Positions 46,243-55,156 of a stretch of DNA of 64,000 bases are shown here, one piece after another. Position numbers and translations under genes: made by a program. The stretch's first letter is position 1. Every line of letters starts with the position of its first letter. The DNA is from UBA6244 sp963676875. Lineage in GTDB: Bacteria > Bacteroidota > Bacteroidia > Bacteroidales > F082. Under the pieces are notes generated by a model, which did not search any database, was not told where the DNA came from, and was given only the letters and a program-made list of their open reading frames with translations. The stretch spans positions 1,054,001-1,118,000 of the forward strand of contig OY781436.1 of assembly GCA_963676875.1 (NCBI GenBank), written 5' to 3'.

Positions 46243-46263
46243 TTTTTATTTCCGGGTATTAAA

Positions 46264-48222
46264 ATGGCAAGAATTATGATAGCAGAAGGACTTAAAGAAT
46301 TTAAAAATTCAAAGAACAAGATTTATGTTGTGCTCAAGCACAGGAACTTTATATCGGGAGTTTTTGCCGTGCTTACAATCGCGTTTGGCACCATTGGCTT
46401 TTGGATAAAGAATGACCACCCTGTTACCGGAATTTTAAATAGCATTAAAATGTTTGGCCTCGATTTTCCAAGTCAACTTAACGAGACCAATATTTTTATT
46501 TTTCTGGCCATTATTTCAGCCCTGATTACCATTTCGTTGGTCGCTGTTATATTCTTTATCAAAGAGAGCTTAGATAACTATTTGATTAGGAGTATCTTTA
46601 AAAATGATCATGTGGCAGTATTTGGCTTGGGAGAAGTATCTCTTAGTTTTTTGAATTCCTATTCGCAACAAAAAGGGCAAAAAGATATCGCCATTATTGA
46701 ATCGGATGCGAACAACCTGAACCTCGAAAAGTTTAGAAAAAAAGGAATTGGTGTTTTTGTTGGTGATGCCCTGAACGACAGAAATCTGGGGCTACTAAAT
46801 TTTAACACCATGCAAAGTGCCATCATCGCATTGGGTAATGACAGGGTGAATATTGAGTTGGCAAAAAAGATAATCAATCTGTACGAGAAAAATAAAATAG
46901 AAACACCCATTAAGCTCATCGTCCACATTCAGAACCGGGATTTGGATTTTCTGTTTCATCAAAAATTTATTTTGCCCGATGAAGACAAACCATTGAAAGT
47001 CGATGTAAAAACATTCTCTTTTTATCAGGAAGTGGCAAAGGATTTATTTGAACATCACAGTATTGACGGGGAAACAGAAAAGTTTATAGTATCTGATGAA
47101 AGGATCAATAATATTTTGATCGGGGATGGCGAACTTGTGAAAAATATCATTCATCAAATGGCATTGATTTCGCATTTCCCCAATGAAAACATCCATACGG
47201 TTTATGTGGTTGATAAGGAAGCCGACCAATTGGTCGTCGAAATAAAGAAACATCTGTATTATCAACCCAAAAATTTTCCAACATTTAAAATTGAAGCCAT
47301 TTCGCTCGACAGCAATAATTTAAATTTTTTTAGTAACGAGATTTGGAAAAAAGAAAATGTTGCCAATGTAATTATAGCCTTCGATGATGAGGCTAAGAAC
47401 CTGGATTTGACAGTTGAATTATACAACAGAACATATCTTTCAAGTGCCATTGACAATGCTGAAATGCCCAAAATTTTATTCGCCATTTACGATCAATTAC
47501 TCTTAAGCGATATCGTAAATATTAATCAAGAGGCTTTCCGTAATTTTTACACATTTGGAAATAGCGACAATGTACTTTGTCACGAAAATCTGATAGAAGA
47601 AGAAAAAGATTTGTTGGCCAAATTAATAAATGCCGGCTATGGCGACTTGTACAATCCTGAGAAATTAGCCTTTGACGAAATAGCAACAAACAACAAATGG
47701 TATAACGTTAAAAAATACAGCGATAAGCTTTCGAGTATCGCACAGGCCTATCATATTGACCTGAAATTGAAGTCGATGGGATTAAAAAAACAAAAGAACA
47801 CTCAAGTTTCACACAACAAAAATGAATTGCTGAAATTAAATCGAAAAATTCTGTTACAAGTGTTTGATAATGAAAGAAAAAGCCTGGATATCGGGGAAGA
47901 GGCACTAAAAGAATACTCCAAAGAATTAGATAAATTTTGGGCAAAAAAAAGTTATGAAGTGAAATACTTCCCCAAAGCATTTACCACCTTATTTGAAAAA
48001 ATGATCAGAATGGAACACAATAGGTGGAACGCTTATCATTACTTGAATGGATGGAAATATGGTGACATAAAAAACAAAAGTAAAAAGGAACATGACTGTC
48101 TGCTTCCTTTAAAAGATTTTGATAAAGATTATTTACAAATAACTGTAATTTACGACATCTACTCTTTTCTGTATCTACCTAATTATTTGGCAGAAGCAGG
48201 ATATTCGATTGTGCCACTTTAG
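46264..48222 (+). CDS. Two-TM protein with two TrkA-N-like domains and a C-terminal RyR domain
   Basis: 652 residues. TM1 (FISGVFAVLTIAFGTIGFWI, about 29-48) and TM2 (IFIFLAIISALITISLVAVIFFI, about 79-101) flank a loop with ILNSIKMFGLDFP and no TVGYG potassium filter. A TrkA-N/RCK-like Rossmann domain starts at HVAVFGLGEVS (about 117), and a second, weaker one at NNILIGDGELVKNII (about 280). The C-terminus (about 579-650) matches a bacterial RyR domain: RMEHNRWNAYHYLNGWKYG ... HDCLLPLKDF ... YLAEAGYSIVPL. It would be a membrane sensor or channel-like protein that binds a nucleotide-derived ligand. 20 bp separate it from the next gene. Confidence 0.75.
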   Translation: MARIMIAEGLKEFKNSKNKIYVVLKHRNFISGVFAVLTIAFGTIGFWIKNDHPVTGILNSIKMFGLDFPSQLNETNIFIFLAIISALITISLVAVIFFIKESLDNYLIRSIFKNDHVAVFGLGEVSLSFLNSYSQQKGQKDIAIIESDANNLNLEKFRKKGIGVFVGDALNDRNLGLLNFNTMQSAIIALGNDRVNIELAKKIINLYEKNKIETPIKLIVHIQNRDLDFLFHQKFILPDEDKPLKVDVKTFSFYQEVAKDLFEHHSIDGETEKFIVSDERINNILIGDGELVKNIIHQMALISHFPNENIHTVYVVDKEADQLVVEIKKHLYYQPKNFPTFKIEAISLDSNNLNFFSNEIWKKENVANVIIAFDDEAKNLDLTVELYNRTYLSSAIDNAEMPKILFAIYDQLLLSDIVNINQEAFRNFYTFGNSDNVLCHENLIEEEKDLLAKLINAGYGDLYNPEKLAFDEIATNNKWYNVKKYSDKLSSIAQAYHIDLKLKSMGLKKQKNTQVSHNKNELLKLNRKILLQVFDNERKSLDIGEEALKEYSKELDKFWAKKSYEVKYFPKAFTTLFEKMIRMEHNRWNAYHYLNGWKYGDIKNKSKKEHDCLLPLKDFDKDYLQITVIYDIYSFLYLPNYLAEAGYSIVPL

Positions 48223-48242
48223 AATAAATAAATAATCAAACA

Positions 48243-51167
48243 ATGACTTCTATGGAAAACCCATCTAACAACATTCGCGTTTTTATTTCGTCAACATTTA
48301 ATGATATGCAAGCGGAACGTGATCAGCTTGTAAAAAAAACATTCCCAATTTTACGGGCGCATTGTAATAAAAGCGGAGTTTCGTTTACCGAGGTTGATTT
48401 ACGTTGGGGAATAACAAATGAAGAGGCATCTGAGGGCAAAGTTTTATCCATTTGCCTCGCGGAAATCGAGCAATGCAGACCATATTTTATCGGAATATTA
48501 GGTGACCGCTATGGATGGATACCTGACTCATTTTCAATAGATCTTACAGAATCGGAACCGTGGCTTGTGGGGGAAAAAGGGAAGTCGGTAACAGAACTTG
48601 AGATTCTGGTGGGTGTTCTTAATAATCCTGACATGGCAGGGCATGCATTTTTTTATTTTCGACAAGAGGGTGTTGATGCGGCAAATTATCCTGATGCTGA
48701 TAAATTATTACAACTCAAACAACGTATTAGAAAATCTGGATTCCACTTAAAAGAAGGTTTTTCATCACCTGAAGAATTGGGCAAATGGATTGAAGCCGAC
48801 CTGAGAAGCGTAATAGACCCTCAGCTGGTTGAACTTGAAAAATTGAGTGATATTGAAATGGCCGAAATTGAGGCAAAAGCACATCTTCAAATTCAATCTG
48901 AATTTTTTGCGGAACGAAAGAAGCAGTTTGAAATGTTGGATGATTTTATCAATCAACAAGATGAAGACAAAGCCATTTTATTACTTGAAGGTGAAGCAGG
49001 TATTGGGAAATACTCAACATTAAGCAATTGGTACCTCCAAAGAAAAGACCAATTTCACAATCATAGGATTATTTTCTACCCAACCCGTGCAGAAGGTGAT
49101 TTTTCGGAGGTTGATTTCATGCTTCGCTATCTCATTCATCAATTACAAAGTCAATCCCCAGAATTTCCATTTCCCAACAAAGATACTGGAAGGTTTGAAC
49201 TACTGGGCCATCTTCGCAATGCAATGGAGAAGATATCCCAAACAACATCTTGTACCATAATAATTCCGGCTATCGACCAACTATCAGATGCTCAAGCAGG
49301 TCGCGGTATAATATGGCTGCCCAATCAATTTCCTGATGGTATAAAAATAATGGTGTCCGCCAGCAATCCAGATATTATTCAATCTTTTGATTATTGGGCA
49401 ATTGAGCGCATTAAGCCGCCCACGTTAACAAATAACGAAATTGGAGAATTCACTCAATCTTTTTTAAATCAGTATCGAAAGAAATTATCTCCTAACTTAC
49501 TAAATAATATTACAAATAGCTCGATTGCTGCCTTGCCGATAAACTTGATTATTATTCTGGAAGAACTTCGCATTTTCGGAAATCATGAAAAACTTTCAGT
49601 TACGCTTAATGATTACCTTACGGCAAAAGACACTAAATCTCTCTATTTGAAAGTAATTGATAGATGGGAGGCTGATTATAATTTGGAATATCCCGATTTA
49701 GTAAAAACTACACTCACCTGTATTTTTATGACAATAGCCGGACATTCTGAAATAGAGTTACGAAGCATTATTGGCCAAGAAACGCTCTTGCCTCAGGCAT
49801 ATTGGTCGCCGCTATACATAGCCATTTCTAAATGGACATTGCTAATTAAAGGAAACCTAAAGATTGGAAATAATGCCTTTAAAGAAGCGATAATTGAAAA
49901 ATACCTACGAAATCCTGAAAATGTAATACGCGCGCATCAACTTACCGCAGCGTATTTTTTGAATAACCTAAAGCATACTAAGCCGGGAGGGCGCGAATTT
50001 ACCGAATTACCATATGCCCTCTTCTTCAAAAATGATTACCAAGGGTTTGTGAACTTTTATGCCAACCGTGAAACATTGAAAAATGCATGGAAATACAGTT
50101 CATCTCTCGTTACACAGTATTTTTATTTACCGGAAAAGCATGGTGTTGGTCATTTCTCGGATATTATAAGTAAAGAGATAGTTGATGGTGATGATTATAC
50201 CCGACTTCAGCACGAAGACGTGGATTACCTGATTACGATTGCTGATATTTTTCAAACAATGGGCTACTACGAGCAAGCAACAATGTTTTGGAATATGATT
50301 GCAGGTGTGGGACAACAAAATAATAATGATGAACAATTTGAAATTGGTGTTTCGAAACTGGCATTTTTAGAAATGCAAAATGGAAATATTGATAAAGCCA
50401 TCGGGTTATATGATCACCTGCTACAACATTATCAACAGAAAGAAGATGAAGAAGGCATTGTTTCCACTTTTCATAACCTAGGTTTATGCCATCAGTCAAA
50501 TGAAGAAAATGAAAAAGCGCTTGACTATTTTGAAAAGGCTGCAGTTTATTTTGACGAAAAACAAGATATGCCCAAATTACTGAAAGCACTGATTAATTGT
50601 AGTAATTCACTTGAACGGATAGCACGTTATGAAGAAGCTGAAAAGATTATCGACTTATCTGAGGTGATATGTAAACAATTGGGTGACCATGTTACGCTTG
50701 CTGAAATTTATGATGAAAAAGCAACCTTGTTACGAATAAGAAAAAATTATGACCAGGCATTAAAACTCCATAATAACGCCATTGAAATTCTTGTGCAATT
50801 AAACCATGTGGATAAGTATGTTGTTAGTCTGGCTTTGCGGGGGAAAACGCAATTAGAAAAGCAAAATATCCCAGCCGGGGTAGAGGATTATATTCACTCC
50901 ATATATCGCTGCATTAGCAGAGGCCTAAAACAAACTAAAGATGAGGTCATTCATATGTTAGATGACTCCATGAAATGGAATGCGATTACTTGGTTAAGTA
51001 CAGGAAACAAAGAATTGCTTGATGAACTTTTTTTGGAACTTGATAACTTGAGCACAAAAGATGGGGGCATGTTTGAAGAAGCAACAGAAGAGTTCTATCA
51101 GGTGATGGACAATGCCATAGCTTTTGTCAACGAAATGAGTAGTAGGCAAAATTCTGATGAGGAATAG
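48243..51167 (+). CDS. DUF4062-STAND-like-TPR protein with degenerate P-loop
   Basis: 974 residues (ATG 48252 is an alternative). N-terminal DUF4062: NIRVFISSTFNDMQAERDQLVKKTFPILRAHC ... FTEVDLRWGITNEEAS ... IEQCRPYFIGILGDRYGWIPD, strongly like the N-termini of eukaryotic NPHP3/TEP1-type proteins. A NACHT/STAND-like region follows, with GEAGIGKYS (about 249-257; Ser/Thr after Lys is replaced by Tyr) and CTIIIPAIDQLSD (about 336; the first Walker B Asp is replaced by Pro), so ATP hydrolysis is doubtful. The winged-helix-like part leads to about six TPRs (about 660-900; e.g. STFHNLGLCHQSNEENEKALDYFEKAAVYF). Likely a large sensor or scaffold protein. Confidence 0.85.
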   Translation: MTSMENPSNNIRVFISSTFNDMQAERDQLVKKTFPILRAHCNKSGVSFTEVDLRWGITNEEASEGKVLSICLAEIEQCRPYFIGILGDRYGWIPDSFSIDLTESEPWLVGEKGKSVTELEILVGVLNNPDMAGHAFFYFRQEGVDAANYPDADKLLQLKQRIRKSGFHLKEGFSSPEELGKWIEADLRSVIDPQLVELEKLSDIEMAEIEAKAHLQIQSEFFAERKKQFEMLDDFINQQDEDKAILLLEGEAGIGKYSTLSNWYLQRKDQFHNHRIIFYPTRAEGDFSEVDFMLRYLIHQLQSQSPEFPFPNKDTGRFELLGHLRNAMEKISQTTSCTIIIPAIDQLSDAQAGRGIIWLPNQFPDGIKIMVSASNPDIIQSFDYWAIERIKPPTLTNNEIGEFTQSFLNQYRKKLSPNLLNNITNSSIAALPINLIIILEELRIFGNHEKLSVTLNDYLTAKDTKSLYLKVIDRWEADYNLEYPDLVKTTLTCIFMTIAGHSEIELRSIIGQETLLPQAYWSPLYIAISKWTLLIKGNLKIGNNAFKEAIIEKYLRNPENVIRAHQLTAAYFLNNLKHTKPGGREFTELPYALFFKNDYQGFVNFYANRETLKNAWKYSSSLVTQYFYLPEKHGVGHFSDIISKEIVDGDDYTRLQHEDVDYLITIADIFQTMGYYEQATMFWNMIAGVGQQNNNDEQFEIGVSKLAFLEMQNGNIDKAIGLYDHLLQHYQQKEDEEGIVSTFHNLGLCHQSNEENEKALDYFEKAAVYFDEKQDMPKLLKALINCSNSLERIARYEEAEKIIDLSEVICKQLGDHVTLAEIYDEKATLLRIRKNYDQALKLHNNAIEILVQLNHVDKYVVSLALRGKTQLEKQNIPAGVEDYIHSIYRCISRGLKQTKDEVIHMLDDSMKWNAITWLSTGNKELLDELFLELDNLSTKDGGMFEEATEEFYQVMDNAIAFVNEMSSRQNSDEE

Positions 51168-51260
51168 CTGTTTTTTACTGGATTTACAAAATGTTGGTTC
51201 CTTGAATAAGCTTCGACCTATGCGGTTCGTTTTAAAAAACGTAAATCATTTCACAATTTA

Positions 51261-51550
51261 GTCCTCTCCGAAAAGTATAGAAACAAATTTTTTACACAGA
51301 GGTCCGCTGAGTTTTTTAAGGTTATACAAAGCTCTGTTTATCAATAATATGTATCTTTTGTACCAGGTGGTTATACCAACTATAAATTGAAGTTGGCACT
51401 ACGCTGTTTATGTAAAATGCCGATATAGAATTGAAGAGGTTTCAGGAGCGAAGCGAACTTAAATCTCATTTCAATTTATAATCGGTATTAATCTGTAGTC
51501 GAAGCCTTTTTAAAAACTTTTTAATGAATGAACGACTTTTCGGAGTGGAC
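51261..51550. mobile_element. MITE-like element A with target-site duplication
   Basis: A 290-bp unit. Left end GTCCTCTCCGAAAAGT (51261-51276) and the complement of the right end GTCCACTCCGAAAAGT (51535-51550) match 15/16. It is flanked by TCACAATTTA (51251-51260) and TCACAATTAA (51551-51560): a direct repeat, perfect over 8 bp, as left by transposition. No ORF is inside. A related inverse copy lies at 60424-60739. The right flank overlaps the stop codon of the SUKH-TPR gene. The remaining intergenic bases (51168-51250) show nothing. Confidence 0.75.
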
Positions 51551-51556
51551 TCACAA

Positions 51557-52624
51557 TTAATAGATTTCATCAAGAAGCGCAGCATCAGCATTAGCTTTGT
51601 CATGTTCACCCATGGCCCCATAAACGCTACATCTGGTCAATAGAGCAGTTTTATACATGCTGTTGCGCTCAAGTACCATATTACAATCATTTAGCGCTTC
51701 CTGTAATTTTCCGAGTTGGAGAAAACAAAATGCTCTGGTCGAAAGATACAAGCTATCCTGAGGTTCGAGTTTTACGGCGATATCCAAATCAATTAACGCC
51801 TTACGGGCACTGCCATAATTCAAAATAAGGCTGCCACGGCAATAATAAAAAAACGGATGAGAAGTATCCAGTTCAATGGCCCTGTTGAAGTCGTTCAAAG
51901 CAAGTTTATACTGACCATCTCGCTCCAATGCAATACCACGTTCTGCATAATTCCACGCATGTTCAGGATTAGTTTTAATTAATGCGGTTGTACGAACTAT
52001 AACTTCAGCATCGGTCTCCTTTTTGGTTGCAATGATACTGACTTTGTTTTCATATAAATATAAACTCATCAAGGGATTTCTCTCATCAACAACTATTTTC
52101 GGAAAGCCATCATGGTCAATAATGGTACCCAGAAAATCATCGAAATCATCAGCTATTTGCACATAAGTGCCCATATCCTTGACATCATTTGAAATAAAAA
52201 CCGGCGACTCCTTTAATATCCCTTTTTGCGAGACTAGCATAATAGTCTCCTGCTTTGGGGTATTACATATGGGTAACAATGGAAATATCCCTTTGAAGTT
52301 GTGCGACAGCATGGTGCTTTCCGATCGCAGTTTTATGTACTCTTCCTCCAATTCATCAAGAGTAAAAAAATAGAAACTGCTCCATTTTGGCCCATCGGGC
52401 TCCCAATCTGTCATGTCGATGTAGTACGAATCGGGCTCTTCCAGAATCATTCCGCCATTGAAACCGGCCATAAACTGTTTATATGATTCGGGGAAAACAA
52501 TTCCGTGGGCTCTCTCAAAAGTTTCAATGATTTCCATATCAAGTCGTGCATTGAAATGATACTTTGGCATGCCACATCGCCGGTTTTCCTCCAGTCTATT
52601 TATGTTTACAAATGTTGCTCTCAC
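51557..52624 (-). CDS. SMI1/KNR4 (SUKH) domain protein with TPRs
   Basis: 355 residues. N-terminal SUKH-like domain: MEIIETFERAHGIVFPESYKQFMAGFNGGMI ... FFTLDELEEEY ... GIFPLLPICNTPKQETIML, the fold known from toxin-immunity proteins and eukaryotic Smi1. A C-terminal half of four or so TPRs follows (EHAWNYAERGIALERDGQYKLALNDFNRAIELDTSHPFFYYCRG...). Cytosolic. It follows the SAM-TPR gene by 36 bp and is probably co-transcribed; it converges with the AAA+/RyR/DUF4062 operon. The role may be adaptor or immunity factor. The stop codon lies inside the target duplication of the MITE, so the last codons should be compared with relatives. Confidence 0.78.
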   Translation of the reverse strand: MRATFVNINRLEENRRCGMPKYHFNARLDMEIIETFERAHGIVFPESYKQFMAGFNGGMILEEPDSYYIDMTDWEPDGPKWSSFYFFTLDELEEEYIKLRSESTMLSHNFKGIFPLLPICNTPKQETIMLVSQKGILKESPVFISNDVKDMGTYVQIADDFDDFLGTIIDHDGFPKIVVDERNPLMSLYLYENKVSIIATKKETDAEVIVRTTALIKTNPEHAWNYAERGIALERDGQYKLALNDFNRAIELDTSHPFFYYCRGSLILNYGSARKALIDLDIAVKLEPQDSLYLSTRAFCFLQLGKLQEALNDCNMVLERNSMYKTALLTRCSVYGAMGEHDKANADAALLDEIY

Positions 52625-52660
52625 GGTAATGGGTTTTACAGATGTTTACTTCGCATCCAA

Positions 52661-54520
52661 TTATATTTTATCCAACCATTCTTTCGCCTTTTTATATTCC
52701 TTGCTGCTACTGCCGTATTCGCTCTTTCTGAAACCAACTGATGCCAAAAAATATTCCTTCGCCTCCATTGCCATATTTGCATAATAGCATGCTTGACCAA
52801 GGGAAAATCTTGAATCATCGAACGCTTTTGATTCCTTACCAAATAAATTTTCCCTGATTCCGAGTGCTTGTTTATGCGATTTAATTGATAGCTCATATTG
52901 GTTGTCCCAATAATATGAAAGCCCAAGCCTATGATAACAGGAGGCCACTTCTTTGTGTTGCATTCCGTATAACTTAACACGTATTTCGAGCGAACTACGA
53001 AAATGAGAAATAGCTTGTTTGTAGTCTTCTGTCCAATAGTAATCGAGCCCCAAATCGTAATGCGACCAAGCCACCAAAGGAACTTGTTTGCCATACAGAA
53101 TGGTGTATGATTCCAATGCCATCGAATGATTCTTTATGGCATCTTTATATTCATTCGAATAATAATAAACATCGCCCAATTGTGAATAGGATCGGGCACT
53201 TTCAAAACAATTTTTACCATATAAGCTTACGAAACTACTCGTTGATTCAATTAAATAACTTTTGGCTTCTTCATATTTTTCAAGGCTTTTACATGTGGTG
53301 CCCAATTTAAAATTAATTTCCGCAACAGTTTTAGTTTTTTCAGAATTTTGCAATGTAGCCCGGCTTAACTCCATGGCTTTTTGATAATGAATCAGCGCTT
53401 CTGCATTTTTCTTGCTTTCTACACATTCGTCACCAAGGGATATCCACGTTTCAATTTCAGTCAGGTTTTTCCCTGATTCCGTGTTAGTCTCGACCCGTTG
53501 GGCAGACATGTCATCAACTTCTGTATCTTCGACATCATCAGTTTTTACCATGAGTTCATCAAGATAATCCTTCGCTTTTTGTGCATTATCACTGTCCTTC
53601 TCACCTAATTCACAATATATTCTCCGGGCAGTTTTCATTTGAGATAACGCATTGCTAAATTTCCCGGCTGCATAATAATTAAGGCCAAGTTGATAATGAC
53701 TTTCCGCAACTGATAAGTCATCTTCACCATATATATAGTGTCGTATCTCCAGGGCTTTTTCATGACAATCGATGGCTTTATCATATTGACTATCATAGTA
53801 ATAATCTTTCCCCAAATCGAAGTAGATTGCTGCTACGCCTTCATTATTATCATCGTCTTCATTGAGTTCTATTTGAATCTCAAGGGCTTTTTTATGGTTT
53901 TTAATCGCCAGGTCGTAATTACTATCCATATAATAATCATTTCCCAGTTGATAATAGGACAATACGACATCTATATCATCTTCACCGAAACATTTAACAC
54001 GAATGGCAAGGGCTTTTTTGTGGTATAAAATAGCCTTATCATATTGGCTATTCATATAATAATTCGAACCCAATTCGAAATAGCAATCGCCAACCTCTTC
54101 ATGATCATTCCCGAGCTCCTTTATTATGGCATGAAGTTTTTTACTGTTATTGACGATGGCTTCTTCATGTTCATTAAGGGTCTTTTCAGGTATGGGGCGA
54201 ATACGTACGATGTCTTCCTCAGCTCCTTTGTGCGATGGTCGTATTCTAGGCGCATCCTTATTTTTTGCTTGTTGACCGATGAATGGTGAACCCGGGGAAG
54301 GGGGTGGTCTTAGTGGGGGTGCACCGCCGGTTGGCAATGGAGTTAATGCCGCCATCTCACTTAGCATTTTCTTGCGATGCATAAATGATTTAATGCCAAT
54401 TTCTATCAGTTCCTCATGGGAGGTGATTTTGGACAATTTCTCCATGGTGATGCCGTGTTTATTAAAAAACGCTGAATATTGCCCAAAACCCTTTTCTTCC
54501 AGCCAACTATCGACATTCAT
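52661..54520 (-). CDS. SAM domain protein with TPR array
   Basis: 619 residues. N-terminal SAM domain (about 1-60): VDSWLEEKGFGQYSAFFNKHGITMEKLSKITSHEELIEIGIKSFMHRKKMLSEM. A Pro-rich linker (LPTGGAPPLRPPPSPGSP) follows, then about ten 42-residue TPRs of the kinesin-light-chain/TPR_12 type in two blocks, e.g. YDKAILYHKKALAIRVKCFGEDDIDVVLSYYQLGNDYY. The SAM domain, rare in bacteria outside signalling or conflict proteins, can polymerise or recruit partners. No enzyme domain, so it is an adaptor. First gene of a two-gene unit with the SUKH-TPR gene. Confidence 0.8.
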   Translation of the reverse strand: MNVDSWLEEKGFGQYSAFFNKHGITMEKLSKITSHEELIEIGIKSFMHRKKMLSEMAALTPLPTGGAPPLRPPPSPGSPFIGQQAKNKDAPRIRPSHKGAEEDIVRIRPIPEKTLNEHEEAIVNNSKKLHAIIKELGNDHEEVGDCYFELGSNYYMNSQYDKAILYHKKALAIRVKCFGEDDIDVVLSYYQLGNDYYMDSNYDLAIKNHKKALEIQIELNEDDDNNEGVAAIYFDLGKDYYYDSQYDKAIDCHEKALEIRHYIYGEDDLSVAESHYQLGLNYYAAGKFSNALSQMKTARRIYCELGEKDSDNAQKAKDYLDELMVKTDDVEDTEVDDMSAQRVETNTESGKNLTEIETWISLGDECVESKKNAEALIHYQKAMELSRATLQNSEKTKTVAEINFKLGTTCKSLEKYEEAKSYLIESTSSFVSLYGKNCFESARSYSQLGDVYYYSNEYKDAIKNHSMALESYTILYGKQVPLVAWSHYDLGLDYYWTEDYKQAISHFRSSLEIRVKLYGMQHKEVASCYHRLGLSYYWDNQYELSIKSHKQALGIRENLFGKESKAFDDSRFSLGQACYYANMAMEAKEYFLASVGFRKSEYGSSSKEYKKAKEWLDKI

Positions 54521-54647
54521 GTTTTACACTTTTTTACTGTTAACGTTTTCTTGAGAATAAAAAAACCAAGCCGTTATCGCCAACACAAATAGTGTATCCG
54601 GAAATAACCATTAACAATACCACTATTTGACTTCAAACCCTATTGGA

Positions 54648-54655
54648 CAAATTTA
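54648..54655 (-). promoter_or_regulatory. Candidate -7 box (TAAATTTG) for the SAM-TPR operon
   Basis: CAAATTTA on the plus strand, an exact TAnnTTTG on the minus strand, 128 bp before ATG 54520. The long leader makes this uncertain. The rest of 54521-54985 holds nothing I can support. Confidence 0.3.
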
Positions 54656-54985
54656 GTTAAATAATTTACAGATGGTTGTGCGTTTTTGAAGGTTTCACTC
54701 TTTTTTCAGCACATTGTCAAAATGGATGTGCATCACTCCAATCTTTCGCTGTACAATGAAAATGACCAATATTCAACAAGTCCGCTTCTTTTGCATTGTT
54801 CAACCACGTTTTTACTTTTTCAAGGTTTTTGTTGGGAAGAATAAAGATTTTATTACCTCAATATGAATACACTAATCAACATTCCGGAAACATTATTTTT
54901 GAGAAAAATAAAGTTCGAACCGAACAAATAAATGAGGCGGCACGCTGGATTATCAGCAGTAGCAAGGCTTTGCGCCAAAAAGAAA

Positions 54986-55021
54986 AAGGGGATAACACTG
55001 ATTTTTCAATGTTGTCCCCTT
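54986..55021 (-). terminator. Terminator of the tRNA-Arg transcript
   Basis: On the minus strand, AAGGGGACAAC pairs with GTTATCCCCTT (11 bp, one G-U) across a 14-nt loop, then TTTTCTTTTT. It begins 3 bp after the tRNA 3' end. Confidence 0.8.
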
Positions 55022-55024
55022 GGG

Positions 55025-55096
55025 TAGCCCCACCAGGACTCGAACCTGGATCTAAAGTTTAGGAAACTTCTATTCTATCCCTTGAACTATGGGGCC
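55025..55096 (-). tRNA. tRNA-Arg (anticodon CCU)
   Basis: 72 nt on the minus strand. Acceptor GGCCCCA/TGGGGCT, D stem GTTC/GAAT, anticodon stem GAAGT/ACTTT with loop TTCCTAA (anticodon CCT at 34-36), and T arm CCAGG-TTCGAGT-CCTGG. Discriminator A; the CCA end is not encoded. It reads AGG codons. The anticodon was read by eye. Confidence 0.9.
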
Positions 55097-55156
55097 AAAA
55101 ATTGGAGGTGCAAAATTAGTGTTTTTTCATCATTTAACAACTCTTGCTCCAACTCT

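Noticed and set aside
54796..55062. 88-codon plus-strand frame ending in APPGLEPGS
   Set aside because: The end is the known artefact of translating the reverse of a tRNA; the tRNA-Arg and its terminator explain the sequence.
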